This document shows, one piece after another, positions 1 to 11,300 of a stretch of DNA of 64,000 nt. The translations under genes were made by a program, and so were the position numbers. The stretch spans positions 20,930,265-20,994,264 of the forward strand of contig NC_092573.1 in the NCBI RefSeq assembly GCF_037975245.1. The letters run 5' to 3'. The DNA comes from Apostichopus japonicus (Eukaryota; Echinodermata; Holothuroidea; Aspidochirotida; Stichopodidae). The notes under the pieces were generated by a model. That model was not told the origin of the DNA. It made no database searches and saw nothing but the letters and a program-made list of their open reading frames with translations. Numbering within the stretch: position 1 is the stretch's first letter; every line of letters starts with the position of its first letter.

Positions 1-348
1 TCGCCCCAAACCGCGTGCGGCCATCTGAAAAAGTTAACTTTCCGTTGCTTGCAAGTGACGTATTGTTTGTGTCCTACAATATGCAGGCAGTAATGAAACG
101 TGATACCTTGCTAACTTTTATCTAGACCTGAGATGTCCATCGCTGCTATTTACACTGTGTTGCGGGTATTGACCGTAGCTGCATGTACTGACTGTGCACT
201 AGTTTCTAATTACTGACGGTAGCAAGCTGTGTGTGTATTTTTCTGGGATCGATGGTGGTGTCTAACACTTCTGTTACACCTCATTCGACACTAGGTCAGA
301 TTACCGCATTAGAGGTTTCTTCGTGCGCGAGTCTTCACACCCTTTAAA
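1..348 (+). mobile_element. TTAA-flanked MITE, family 1, copy A (cut by window start)
   Basis: It is homologous over its length to the copies at 22040, 31916, 47147 and 60500. The right end reads GCGCGAGTCTTCACACCCTTTAA. The first 15 or so bases of the left inverted repeat lie outside the window. It shares internal blocks such as CTGGGATCGATGGTGGTGT and ACACTTCTGTTACACC with the others. Confidence 0.85.
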
Positions 349-504
349 TAACAATATCGGTAATCAGTACAACAAGAAGGTGTCACAGATCTATAAACAA
401 TCCTCATTGACCTTGTTGAAGCTATATATATTCATACAATGGCAGTTTTAAAGGATGAGAGCAACTTGTGTACTGAGCTCAATTTTGCAGTGACCTCTTA
501 TCCC

Positions 505-505
505 C

Positions 506-533
<28 letters not shown>
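505..533. repeat. (TA)n microsatellite
   Basis: A perfect run of alternating T and A, about 28 bases. Confidence 0.9.
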
Positions 534-536
<3 letters not shown>

Positions 537-863
537 ATGACCTATTGCCTACTGTCATAAGATTATAAATAGATGTTTTAGATGGTGCCACTAGGTGTCA
601 CAGTCAATACTCCAGATAGAATTTGGAAAAAAAATGTCAAAATTTGTTGCTCATTATTGCTTTACTGTACCTTTTTCTCTTCCTCCTCTGCTTCTATAAT
701 CACGAATACATAAACTGCATAGAAAAATGTATGCTTTTGGTTTAATTCTGTGTGTTATCTCAGACAAGCCCAGTAGATATAGTAGTAATGTAGGTTTTTA
801 TGTTTATGTCACGAGGTGCATGGGTAGTATATATTTGCCTAACAACCAGTTATCTTGGTACAG

Positions 864-965
864 GTAGTTGAGCCTATTACAGCCGAAGAACCCCGCTCCC
901 TTAAGACTATTGTCCCCTTGGGTGGGAGTGCTGAATCTGGGGTTACATATTATTTATATATTTAA
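864..965 (+). CDS. Possible terminal coding exon of an upstream gene
   Basis: After an acceptor-like TTGGTACAG (ends 863), a frame reads VVEPITAEEPRSLKTIVPLG and on through GGSAESGVTYYLYI to TAA 963-965. The first 80 bases are less AT-rich than their surroundings and the residues look protein-like. I do not recognise the family. The pyrimidine tract is weak and the upstream exons would lie outside the window. Confidence 0.22.
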   Translation, partial: VVEPITAEEPRSLKTIVPLGGSAESGVTYYLYI

Positions 966-1552
966 ATTTTTTATGAATTTTTTTATTTATGAATTATTAT
1001 ATATGTTTTATTATTTTTTTTCTCGACTGAAAATATATATTTATGAATTGCTACTGTAATACAGTATGTCTGGTACCCTCATAGCAAAATACTTTGCAAA
1101 ATATGTGTTCATTGTTACACAGAGATAACTTTGGATGTGTTTTGTTTTATCAAAATTTGTAAACCTTGTATTAAAGGAGGTTAGCTGTTCTTTTCAGCTA
1201 AATTATTAAGAATTTGGAAACAGCGGTGGGCGGGGTGATGTCATCGTTATAGATTTATGAAGCTGCGTATCATGTTCTATTGACGGAATATCCGTCAAAA
1301 CTTTTTTACTAAGACAATGGTCATTTGTTCTGAGAGCAAACCACCAGCCATTAAGTTTATTCTTTACAAACATAAGTTTCCAGAAATTAATTGAGCAGAA
1401 TTTACAAGAACCTTAATAGAAAGGTAGCTTCTTGTTTAGTAAATTTCCTCAACAACTTTTGCCTAATATTAATGGAAGTAGTGAGGGTTATGAAAGTATT
1501 TCTATCCCACCATTATCCCATCCCTACTAATTAGCTAGCATAACAGTGTGCA

Positions 1553-1680
1553 ATGGGGTCAATAAAAGTAGGGTCCCCTGAAGATACCAGAAGAAAGCGC
1601 ATTGAGCAACCTTTAGGTTGGATTTTGTGCTATATAAGACTAATTATTATTATTATGATTATTATTTATTATTAAGATGC
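1553..1680 (+). mobile_element. SINE 3' end fragment
   Basis: AAGCGCATTGAGCAACC then TTTTGTGCTATATAAGACTA followed by an ATT-rich tail. The same kind of 3' module is seen at 33228. Confidence 0.45.
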
Positions 1681-2765
1681 CATATGCAGCAATTTCAATT
1701 TCAACACCACTGAATATCCATAATCTGACTCAGGAGCTGCTCTATCTCCCCCTCCCCACCCCCCACCCCACCTCCATCGGGCCCTCCCCCAATCTGAACC
1801 CTGTTTCGGATTCCTTTTAAAGTAGTAACACTTTGTAAAACAAGCATATATAATTCCTGTGCACATAGGATCCTAATACTATCATATTTATCATAACAGA
1901 CACATTCAGCTTCAAATCTTAAACAATAAAACAAATTAGCAACAGGATTCAAGAAATTGTTTTATTTTATTTTAGATGTGAATAATACACTGTGTACAAC
2001 TTTATTCAAAAAACCATTTGTTGCACTGACTTGTTATTCCCAGACCATATGGGATCAAGATGAAGTTACATACAAAATAAATAAATATTCTAAGAATGAA
2101 ATAAATAGGAATAAAATTTTCAACAAATTGTCTAGAGTGCAAGGCATCAATATGGCTGTATGAATTTGAAATTAAAAGCTTTCATGGGCAATATGGATGT
2201 TTTCCATTTGCTTCACATTTCACACCAAAACTACCCTACCTGGTAATTATGGAATTTTTTTATACATCTCAGCATGCCACGTCCTGTTACAAAATGTCTG
2301 AGTGTGTCAAATATGTAAATGTTATAAAAATGTCTTGAGTGTGTCAAATATGTAAATGTAGTTAATAGAGGGGTTTCATCAGTAGTCAAAGTTTCCAGGC
2401 AGTAAAACAGCGACTTCAAGTACACACTATATAAGAAATCTCTTAAAGCAGCATTTTGCGTTTGGTCGCCGTTTTCTACTTTTTTGACATGTCCATAGTT
2501 TTTTACATACAGTATATCAATCACAAAACAGCAAACTAAGATATTAGCCAAGTTTTTCCCTGCCAACAACGTTAATTGGCGAGTAATTAAGGATATTTGC
2601 AGACAATGAGAAAAGTGTCCACGAGAAATTCCACATTTAAAATTAATCGCATACAGTTCCCCCAAGCCCACTACAGTAGTTTGAATTCAACCAATCAGAG
2701 ATGCAGGTTTAGTTATGAGCCATTGCTAAATATAGATTCAAGACTTTGCTTTTGTACTGTACAAC

Positions 2766-2790
2766 CAGGGAGTTGTTATGGAACTCCCTG
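2766..2790. mobile_element. Ultra-short palindromic insertion, copy 1 (25 bp)
   Basis: CAGGGAGTTGTTATGG followed by AACTCCCTG. It is flanked on both sides by the same 7 bases, GTACAAC (2759-2765 and 2791-2797). Relative to the 28-bp copy it lacks three bases of the right arm. Confidence 0.8.
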
Positions 2791-3718
2791 GTACAACTGC
2801 CATATTGACTGTACACAAATCAAGCATGGTGTTGTAATATGTAGTGGTCAATGATGTTCGTAGTGTTTTAATATTCATATTATTGGCGAGGTTTATTGGG
2901 ATCCCAACGGAAAATATCTTGGAGAAAAAAAAAGTTGAAAGTTGTAAATTTTTCGACTTTTATGCTACCATTTGAAGTAAGATTTAAATAGATAAGCTGG
3001 TTATGTATGTCGTTATGGCATAGTGGAGTCAGTGAGGTTGAGAAAAATCATAGAAAAGGACGCAAAATGCTGCTTTAAGGTTACTCAGAGTCTGGGCAGG
3101 CTACAGTACTTTCAAGATGTCTATAGAGATCAGTGCATTATTGAGACAGATGAAGCACATCAAAATGGGGACAGAAAAGTATAACGTCTGGATCGGAAAA
3201 TTAATGAGTGCTGTCAGAGTACGCTCTAGTAAGAAGAAGTACATCGTACACTAGTCTCAAAACCAGGTAAAATATTACAGCTTGCCTCTGCTGTATAATA
3301 TTCCCTTCAGGGGATTTCATTGCCCTAAATACTGTGCATAATTAATTAGTCGGGATAATTTGTGAAGGAAGATCCGAGTTTTGCTCAAAATGTGAGAGGA
3401 GTAATCTCTGGTATTTTCCAAACTATTTTGCTCAGACATAAGAAATGAGGTGCATTTGACAAATAGTAAAAACATATTCTATGCCCTGTAAGCTGGCCTC
3501 TTTAGATGGCTGCTTTGAAATAGTAGGGTTTCTGAAAAACATCTAAGAGCTAATAATAATATATCCCTGCACAGGCCTCCTTGACATGGACATCTGGACA
3601 GATTACAAAACTTAAAAGGTAGTTCTAACAAACTAGTTATTAAAAAAAAATACAGTGATAAATGTCTCTGCACAGTGACTAGGCTATCTAGCTATTCTAA
3701 TTTGAAACCAGAAAGAGA

Positions 3719-4048
3719 AATTCTCAAATATGGTAGACAGAGTCAACCCTGGCATTATTTTCTTGTAGGTGCCCTTCAAAATCAATTTTTCCATCTAGGG
3801 AAAGAGAGGGCAGCCCCTCAACTCAAAGCCCTCAACTACTGTAGGCATTGACAGCTTGTATTCATTTGAAAACAGTAAGATAAAATCTCAAATAGTCTAG
3901 ATTGAGTCTTGTATTCTCAACTCTGGGTATCATTTCCATGTAGGTACCCTTCGAAATCATTTTTTTTCTCTGAGAAAGAGAGGCCCCCCCCCCCCCCCCC
4001 CTCAACTCGATGCACTCACCTAGGCATCTACAGCTTGCCTCTCTCTAT
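3719..4048. repeat. Local tandem duplication (about 165 bp)
   Basis: Copies at about 3719-3870 and 3883-4048 share TCTCAAAT, the TGTAGGT(G/A)CCCTTC block, GAAAGAGAGG, CCTCAACTC and AGGCATTGACAGCTTG with about 80% similarity by eye. The second has acquired an 18-base run of C (3984-4001). Confidence 0.7.
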
Positions 4049-4500
4049 CCAGATAGAATATGGTAACCTTAAACAGATGTACTGCATATACGTCCAGTGG
4101 ACCACATCATGTGACATCTGCAGCCAGTTGACTGGAATACAGCTCTAAAACTTGATTAAACCAATCTAAGGCCTCTAAATAAGAATTGTTATTCCTGTAT
4201 GTGAAGTAGAGTGTAATTTCAACTGCTGCTGGATAAGATTTAAGAAATGCTGGGTTAAAATCTGTGTAGTGTTTTATGTTTCGACCTAAAGTACTGTAGG
4301 TTTTTATATAGGATGACATACTGTACTGTATATGCATGTATTGTATTTAAGAGGATTGTGTGTTCCAATCAGGTAATACCTACATTGTGTCTTGCATTGA
4401 AATTCTGTTATTTTAAGTGAGATATTACAGTATATAATAGAAATACAGAAATTACATTAATGGTATCAACTTCTTTCTGTTAATATTACTGTTATTTCAG

Positions 4501-4566
4501 CTCAACTAATCGATAAAAAACATTTGGATCAACCCATTACGTGGACTGCTTAGAACAGATATAGTG
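4501..4566 (+). other. Possible 5' non-coding exon of MOCS2
   Basis: A 66-base stretch is bounded by a good acceptor (TTATTTCAG ending 4500) and a good donor (GTGAGT from 4567). All three frames are closed, so it could only be untranslated leader of the MOCS2 transcript starting upstream. It may also be coincidence; RNA data would settle it. Confidence 0.25.
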
Positions 4567-5311
4567 GTGAGTATCTGTAACATATTTTCTTTTATAGTAT
4601 TTAAAGGTTTCAGAAAGTAATTTTATATCAAAGTACAGTAGCTGGTTGGGGTTTTTCTTTCTAACCTTTAATACAAAGTTAATATGTTTGCTAGCCTATC
4701 GGCCTACCTCAAGTGACTACTGTGGTACCGTATGTAAGAAATAATTTTTTTTATTCTAAAATTTCTTTATTCCAGTTTAAATTACAAAATGTATAAATAA
4801 GACCCATAATAATGATACACAAAAGACGTAACATGTACAATCATGAAAGCATGAACAAATAAGAAATATGATGGAGGTTGAAAGATTAAAAGGATTATAA
4901 CAGAGATTCTAAGAACCCATTTTGAATATAATTGGCTGCTCTGTAGATAAATGAGTTCTTATAAAGAACTAGATGAAGTATTTCTTCTACAGTACTGCAA
5001 TCATGCAAAGCTCTAATTAAAGCTGGAACAGTTAATAACAATAACAACTTCATCTAAAATGCTCATACTGTATGCAAATTAAGCAACACTTAAGTACATC
5101 TGCTTTGAAAGTTTAGTAGATGCCGGCTTAATTGCTTCTGAGTGGTGCAGTAACAGAACTTTAATACTTGAGACGGTTTTAAAGAGGACTGCTGCGACAT
5201 AAAATGTGACATTAATGAATCGATATAATTTGTGCGTAAAGTAATTCTGCATTTAATCCATTGTGGGAGTGCAAACTCAGGCCTGTTGCTATAAATCACT
5301 ATGAAAGTATA

Positions 5312-5324
5312 GTTGCATAGCAAC
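5312..5324. promoter_or_regulatory. X-box-like palindrome
   Basis: GTTGC-ATA-GCAAC, a degenerate RFX-type palindrome lying between the possible MOCS2 leader exon and MOCS2A exon 1. Confidence 0.15.
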
Positions 5325-6504
5325 CATTTACAAGTGTTCTATCCTGTAGCGCTAATTTCACATTAATTTGATACATGCATCTATAGGCGTCGAAGTGTTC
5401 AATCAATTTAACGGCTTTCTACTGCAGCTGGTAGAAATTTTTTCATTTTTTTACTGAAATTAAACGATACCATCGCACGTATCTGCTCACTCCTACATTT
5501 ATGACTCATAAATACTGCAGTACTAGTAACTTATTCCAATCAAATGTTGTGAAATGCGTTCATTTTGTCCTTGCCTAAAATGATATAAAAAGAATTAGTA
5601 TTTATAGGGGAGGATCACTCGGACGAAATTAATGACTCTTGCCTTCACGCAACAGTTTTAATCGATTTTGTTTAATTTTTTGGATGCTGTTTGGTATTAA
5701 AAATGTCCATACATTTCAGGGCTTGACTAGTCAATTCCCTTTGAAAGTACGACATAAAAGTCAACAAACTTTAACGCTTTTCCAGTAGTTACTGTATGCT
5801 CACCTGAAAAGTGTCTGGGCATGGGCTTCAAAATGTTAAAGCTTCAATCAAAGTAACCAGACGACATTTCATTTTGTGGAGAAAAAAATCTGAGGTTGGT
5901 TTCGAAGTAGTACCAGTTGCAACCTTTAGTTTTGGGCAATGTTTTGGACAAGGGCAATATAGGTTTGATAAAAATGTAAACAAAACTCAAAAAGCTGTTT
6001 TAATTGGTACATTAAATGCAGATAGGATAGCCCTATCATACATTCACCTGCTATGAAAAGTTTTGTGGTTAGCTCGGTTATTTTAAGTAAACACCTAATG
6101 TTTTATCTGATTTCACAGTAACCTGATTTCATTGATATTGGACATGCGTTTGTGATGTTAATTGACCAGACCCTCAGTAGTGTGGAAACCTCTGTGTGAT
6201 GCTAAAAAGTGAGAATTATCCAGTGTGGCAAGCGCTTAGGGGCCCTGTATGTCAAGGGCCCAAAAGATGAAGGAGTCTCCATGGTCAAGGGCCCCTGTAA
6301 ACCCTTCCAGGCAAGACATACCAACTTTGTAATTTGGGATGCCTGTCTACAAATCATTATCAAGAGGGTGAGGGGTGTGAGGGGGGTGGAAAGTCTCGGG
6401 TGCCTCAAGGTGTTAAATCTGTTAAATTGTGAGCACTTGTGGCTGCTTTAATTTATTTCTTGATGTTTTTTTATTTTTCTTATTTAGTAATTCTCAGATG
6501 GAAA

Positions 6505-7368
6505 ATGCAAAACCAACCAGAGGTTGAAGTGACTGTGCAATACTTTGCAATAAGTAGAGATATCTCTGGGATAAGAGAAGAAATTGTGTCATTTCCTCAG
6601 CAAGTGACCTCCAGAAAAGTATTTGAAGTCCTTGTAGCAAAGCATTCTGGGTAAGCAGCTTATAACCAATGTGTTATCCATTGCATTCAAAATCCTCATA
6701 TTCAAGCAATATGTCATATATATATGTTCTCTATTGTATTTTAAATTCTCATTACATATCGGTATGTGTTCTCTGGTACTCAGTATGTACAGACTTTTGA
6801 ACTTGAATGCATGCTACATAAATTTATGGCAAACATACAAAAATGTGTTATTACATGCTATGTCAAAACTGTGAAAAAAACGATTTAACACCAAACACAA
6901 TAGTAGTTGAATTGCTCATTGTCAGCAGTATTGTTTGCTGGAGGTTGAGGGGGGGGGGGGTGGAGGGGGGTAGTGATTAAGGAAGCAGATGGGAAGGTGC
7001 TAGGGGTCAACTTAGGAACAAACTACACACAGAAAAAAAATTCTGTGGGAAACCAAATATTGCCAAGCTATATTTTTCTACTGTGGTTGTATATGAGTTC
7101 CTCAAGACGAGCGGCTATGGATGGTGTGGGGAACAGCCGACAGAAAAAGAAAAAATAATAATCATTCTGTGTGAAACCAAATATTACCATTGATTCTCTT
7201 GAATACTTTTGTTTATTGTTGTTGTTTTTTTCTGAACACAGACTGAAGAATATTGAAGAGAATTGTATTTTGGCGGTGAATGGTGATTGGTTTACGGAGG
7301 AGACTGGTCTCATCCAGCTCACCTCTGGGGACGAGATTGCAGTAATTCCTCCTCTTAGCGGTGGGTAG
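6505..7368 (+). CDS. MOCS2: MOCS2A, molybdopterin synthase small (sulfur-carrier) subunit, 2 coding exons
   Basis: Coding exons are 6505-6650 and 7242-7368 (donor GTAAGC at 6651, acceptor ACACAG ending 7241), giving 90 aa against 88 in human. The family is a ubiquitin-like beta-grasp sulfur carrier: its C-terminal Gly-Gly is thiocarboxylated by MOCS3 and donates sulfur to precursor Z on MOCS2B to make molybdopterin in the cytosol. Seen here: the start MQNQPEVEVTVQYFA, the conserved end GDEIAVIPPLSGG and a stop directly after Gly89-Gly90. The ATG at 6505 was chosen because it lies six residues before the conserved VEV strand, as in vertebrates. An earlier ATG at 6498, just after a second possible acceptor (TTCTCAG ending 6497), opens a nine-codon frame and ends at once. 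It shares a transcript with MOCS2B. The identification is secure; the exact start is less so. Confidence 0.93.
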
Positions 7369-7514
7369 GAGGAACTTAGAAAGAAAAAAAGGAAACATAG
7401 GCTTATCTTCATCTAATGCATGTAAACTACTGACAAGATCTACAGTAGGATCAGTTTTGGCTTGATCTGATTCGACACCCAAGTTTTGTCAACTTCGTTC
7501 TGTAAACCACAAAG
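7369..7514 (+). other. MOCS2: Inter-cistron segment of the MOCS2 mRNA
   Basis: This is the rest of MOCS2 exon 2 after the MOCS2A stop, ending at a consensus donor AAAG|GTAAGT (7515). Spliced to 8305 it leaves 149 nt between the MOCS2A stop and the MOCS2B start. It holds one five-codon ORF (ATG at 7416, TGA ending 7433) and the in-frame TAA that sets the MOCS2B start. Confidence 0.6.
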
Positions 7515-7790
7515 GTAAGTAATATGACAAATCCATTTTCTTATTGTTGATGTACTGATTCTAAAGAGTGTTCTTATTAAACCATTTTTTCGGGTAGTTA
7601 ATTTGGTACCGTGGTTATCAACTGTACTTGACCTGAGATAAAAGATTCTGAACCATCACTCACCCTGGCACAACCCTCTTCAACCTTCACCCACCCCTTT
7701 GCCCCACCCCATCAATTTTGTCAGCTTCAGAGTAGTTTAACGTCCAAATCTAAGAGAGAAGAAAAATGTTAAAAAAGTATTTATCTACTA

Positions 7791-8016
7791 CAGTGGCTTA
7801 ATAGGGACAAAAATTGGGAGTAAAAATTTTGACTTTTTATCTCAAAATTTGTAATTTTAGAGTCAAATTTGACATTTTATCACAAATTTTTTACCTAAAA
7901 GGTCAAAACAAAAGGCAAAAACTTTGACATAGAAAGACAAAATTTTGAGATAAAAAGTGAAAATTTTGAGATTCAAGGACACTTTATTTCTTTCCTATGT
8001 CCCTATTAAGCCACCT
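7791..8016. mobile_element. Mariner-like foldback MITE
   Basis: Starts CAGTGGCTTAATAGGGACA and ends with the inverse TGTCCCTATTAAGCCACCT. TA lies on each side (7789-7790, 8017-8018). The interior is also largely self-complementary (TTTTTATCTCAAAATTT and its inverse). Lies in the MOCS2 intron between the two cistrons. Confidence 0.7.
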
Positions 8017-8153
8017 TAATCTACTAATAGGATAGTGTAATTAATTATATATCAACTTGGAGGGTTTGACTTTTCTATTTTTCAAAGCAGAATCCATCTG
8101 AAGAAGAAAGTGCTAGGATCAGGCTTTCTCACTTTTATAGCTTGACGTGTCTT

Positions 8154-8307
8154 TTTCTGTTTTTAATACTGTTACATTAATCATAATTGGTTTATCAAAT
8201 TGGCCTGTGTTTCCTTCCTTTTACATTGATCTTCTGTTTTTAAATACTGTTACATTAATCATTATAAGTTTATACAATTGGCCCCCTCTTTCCTTCCTTT
8301 ACAGATC
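8154..8307. repeat. Tandem duplication including the MOCS2B splice acceptor region
   Basis: Copies at about 8154-8228 and 8231-8307 share TTCTGTTTTTAATACTGTTA and CATTAATCAT...ATTGGCC...TTTCCTTCCTTT. The second ends in the used acceptor TTTACAG; the first has TTTTACAT at the same place. Confidence 0.8.
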
Positions 8308-11300
8308 ATGGCATCCGATTCAGTGTTGATAGAACTAACAACATCCATCTTATCCTTAGACAGAGCAACAAAGTTTGTCACACTTCCCTCCTGTGGTGCA
8401 ATCTCAGTATTCATAGGTGCGGGTAAACAAGAAGTATCTTCTTTTGTAATAATATTTAATAATATTTGCTTCTTATGTAGCACTTTATACCAGCGAAAGG
8501 TCTCAAAGCGCTTTACAGACGTTATATTACCCCTGGTCAATGATAACCTGTCCCAGAGACAATCCCTCCAGTATATACTGCACCCAGTGACAAGTTACCT
8601 CACAGGTACCCATTTAACTCCTGGGTGGAGAGAGGCAAGTGAGATAAAGCATCTTGCCCAAGGACACAACGTAATGAAATAGGCAGTAATCGAACCAGCA
8701 ATCCTTGAATCACGAGTCCGACGCCTTAGCCATTTGGCCACCACGCTCACAATCTGTCTGGGATCTCTTAATGTCATATGTACAACCCATCATCATCTTC
8801 TCAGTCACTGACATCCTTATAATCGTAGTCATCACCATCACCATTTTTCATAGACTCATCATCATCGTCATCACCATGTGACAGCTATGAGAGTAAACTA
8901 GAGACATCTGCTAACTCTTGTCTTCATCGCTACAAATTTGTCATTTATCATCTCTGATATTAATGGCCCTACATGATATATCACTTGCCTGATTTTTTTT
9001 ATAGTTTTTTTTTATGATCATTGCTAGTTTTACGATTATGAATATCGAATCAAAACATCTGTAAAAGTTGTCATCATATGCAGAGAGGTTGCCACTATCT
9101 GTGAAAATGCATAGTTCTGACATTCATGTCGCCTTCAGCTTTCCTACACCCTTTTGTATATTCCTCCAAATTTGAAAGTGACTCGAGACGGATGTCAGTT
9201 AAGTGGTATCTAAAAACCATCGCAGAGTTGACAATTTGTCTCCTAAGAGCTTTCTATAGTTAATAATGACTCTGCCTTTCCCGATCCAGGTACAACGAGA
9301 GATAATTTCAACGGCAAGAAAGTCCTTCACCTGGAGTACGAGGCGTACGAGACAATGGCGGTGACGGAAATCCGTAAAATTTGTGACCAGGTGATCGAGA
9401 AATGGGACGTGACGAGGGTCGCAGTCTTACACCGTCTGGGGTAAGATGAGAGACGTGTGTGGATGATTCCGTGAAGAATCGGTCAGATGTGTCTTGCATT
9501 GTTATATTACTTTTCATTAAAATGCTGACGGGTCAAAAACAAATAGCTGTGTGCCTATAAACAGATGCTTCATCTTATCACAGCTATCATGAAGTACACT
9601 TTAATATGTTAAAGCTTATTGTTGGTGCAGTTGATGCTGTGTGCCAAAGTATACACCTAGAATATCACAGTGTGTATTCACCTTTACTTTATGAATGGCC
9701 CATGTGTGTAGTTTTCTTTTATGGAATTGTTTGTGTATGTATTATTGCTGTTATTGTCCTTTTCTGCCCAAAGATTTGCCAGTGTAAGCCATGCATTTAA
9801 GTCCGTCTGTAACCGTCTTATAATTTGTTTTTACAATTTCACATTTACAATTTCACATTTACATTTAAAACTGCAGAAACCGTAATAGTTAAAACGTACC
9901 TCTTTGGTATATTTAAATCCTAACGCAAATATTTTGACAATTAAAGGTCACACAGTATCAGTATGGGTAGTACAGGCTGCCATGACCTGGCATAAGTAAC
10001 ATGTAAAGTATACAGCAGAACTTTGGTCATACTACTGACCCTACGCAGATCAAGAATGCTAATGAGCCCTTTGATCTCTTTATGCCAATTGAAGGAAATG
10101 AACAAACAGAAGGCAAGACCTTACCTACTGAATAAAGATGAAGCACTTTCTCATTGGCCAAGAAGAAACACACTCTCTTACACCTTCTCCGTCTTTCCTT
10201 CAGGGACTTCAAATTCTTGTTTCATAAGCGAGAAAGGAAATTAATTTTGGTTCTCTGTAAATCCATCGCATGTTTCTAAATTTATGTGTATATTATTAAG
10301 TGAAAATGGAGAGTATATTCCTGATATCTGTGGCTCACCCATCTTGCATTACAGACATGTCCCGATAACAGAGGCTAGTGTGATCATATCCGTGTCATCG
10401 CCACATCGTAAGGAATCTCTTGAGGCTGTAGAATACTGCATCGACACTCTCAAAGCCACAGTACCTATATGGAAGAAGGTAAAAGTTATATTATTTTAAA
10501 ATGAATCCGTTTTTTTATTCCTTGGCAAAGGACTGTTACAACATCTATATGAGTGTGTGTGTGTGCGTGCGTGTACTGGGTGTGAACAGGCGCGTCGCGA
10601 GGAATTTACCAAGGGAGGGGTGAAACTGTAGGCAAACTATCAGAGCCGTAGATACAGCATTGAAAACTATCTAAGCGTAGCGCCACCATGAGTTGGCGCA
10701 AAGCGTACAAGAAAATTTTGGCTGACAATTGGCTGCCCCCTTTGCCCCCCCCCCCCAATGGCTACGCGCCTGGGTGTGAGAGTGATGCCTCGACTTCTCT
10801 TTGGACTAAGAAAGATTCAAACTTAAATTCTCTCCATAGTCACCCTGTACCATTTTTGTTTTGTTGTCAAATCTTTCACTTGAGCATCTAATTGATCTGT
10901 GTCACAAACAAACATTTAAAAAAAAAATCTGCATTTCACATTTTCATTTGAAATTCAATATCTTCACATCATTACTAAGTGATCAAAAAATGTCAAATAT
11001 TAAATTTCTTTACATGACAACCTTCCCAAGTATCTTCATAAATTTAAGATATGTACGCACGCGAGGATAATAGTTACCGATAAAAATCGTGTGTACCATG
11101 TTGCCATGGTAACATACTACCCTTTCACCATGTGCTATTTCCTGTTGTCGCGTTATTGTCTGAGATTTGTGAAGCGGTTAAGTTGTTTGTTTCATTTTAA
11201 AGTTTGAATCTCCTTCGGTGTTTTTTTTTAAATCAGACTGTTGCAATTAGATGTTGAATTTGACAAACATTGATCGTCAAACGCAGCCGCTCGAGAAACC

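Larger units (their letters stand above)
966..4500. other. Non-coding, repeat-rich left flank
   Basis: AT-rich sequence with a SINE tail, the first ultra-short palindrome, a tandem duplication and a small direct repeat (2295-2360). No ORF in it resembles a protein. Confidence 0.6.

Noticed and set aside
5811-6056. 81-aa plus-strand ORF before MOCS2A
   Set aside because: No recognisable motif, and its frame does not join MOCS2A through any good splice site.
6237-6300. Repeated GTCAAGGGCCC phrases upstream of MOCS2A
   Set aside because: A small local duplication without flanking repeats or symmetry that would suggest an element.
8278-8682. 134-aa plus-strand ORF
   Set aside because: It joins the real MOCS2B exon to antisense SINE sequence across the exon donor. 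Only 8308-8416 (or 8422) is coding.
8690-8755. tRNA-like sequence with A and B boxes on the minus strand
   Set aside because: It has no foldable tRNA 3' half and continues into a SINE body and tail, so it is not a tRNA gene.
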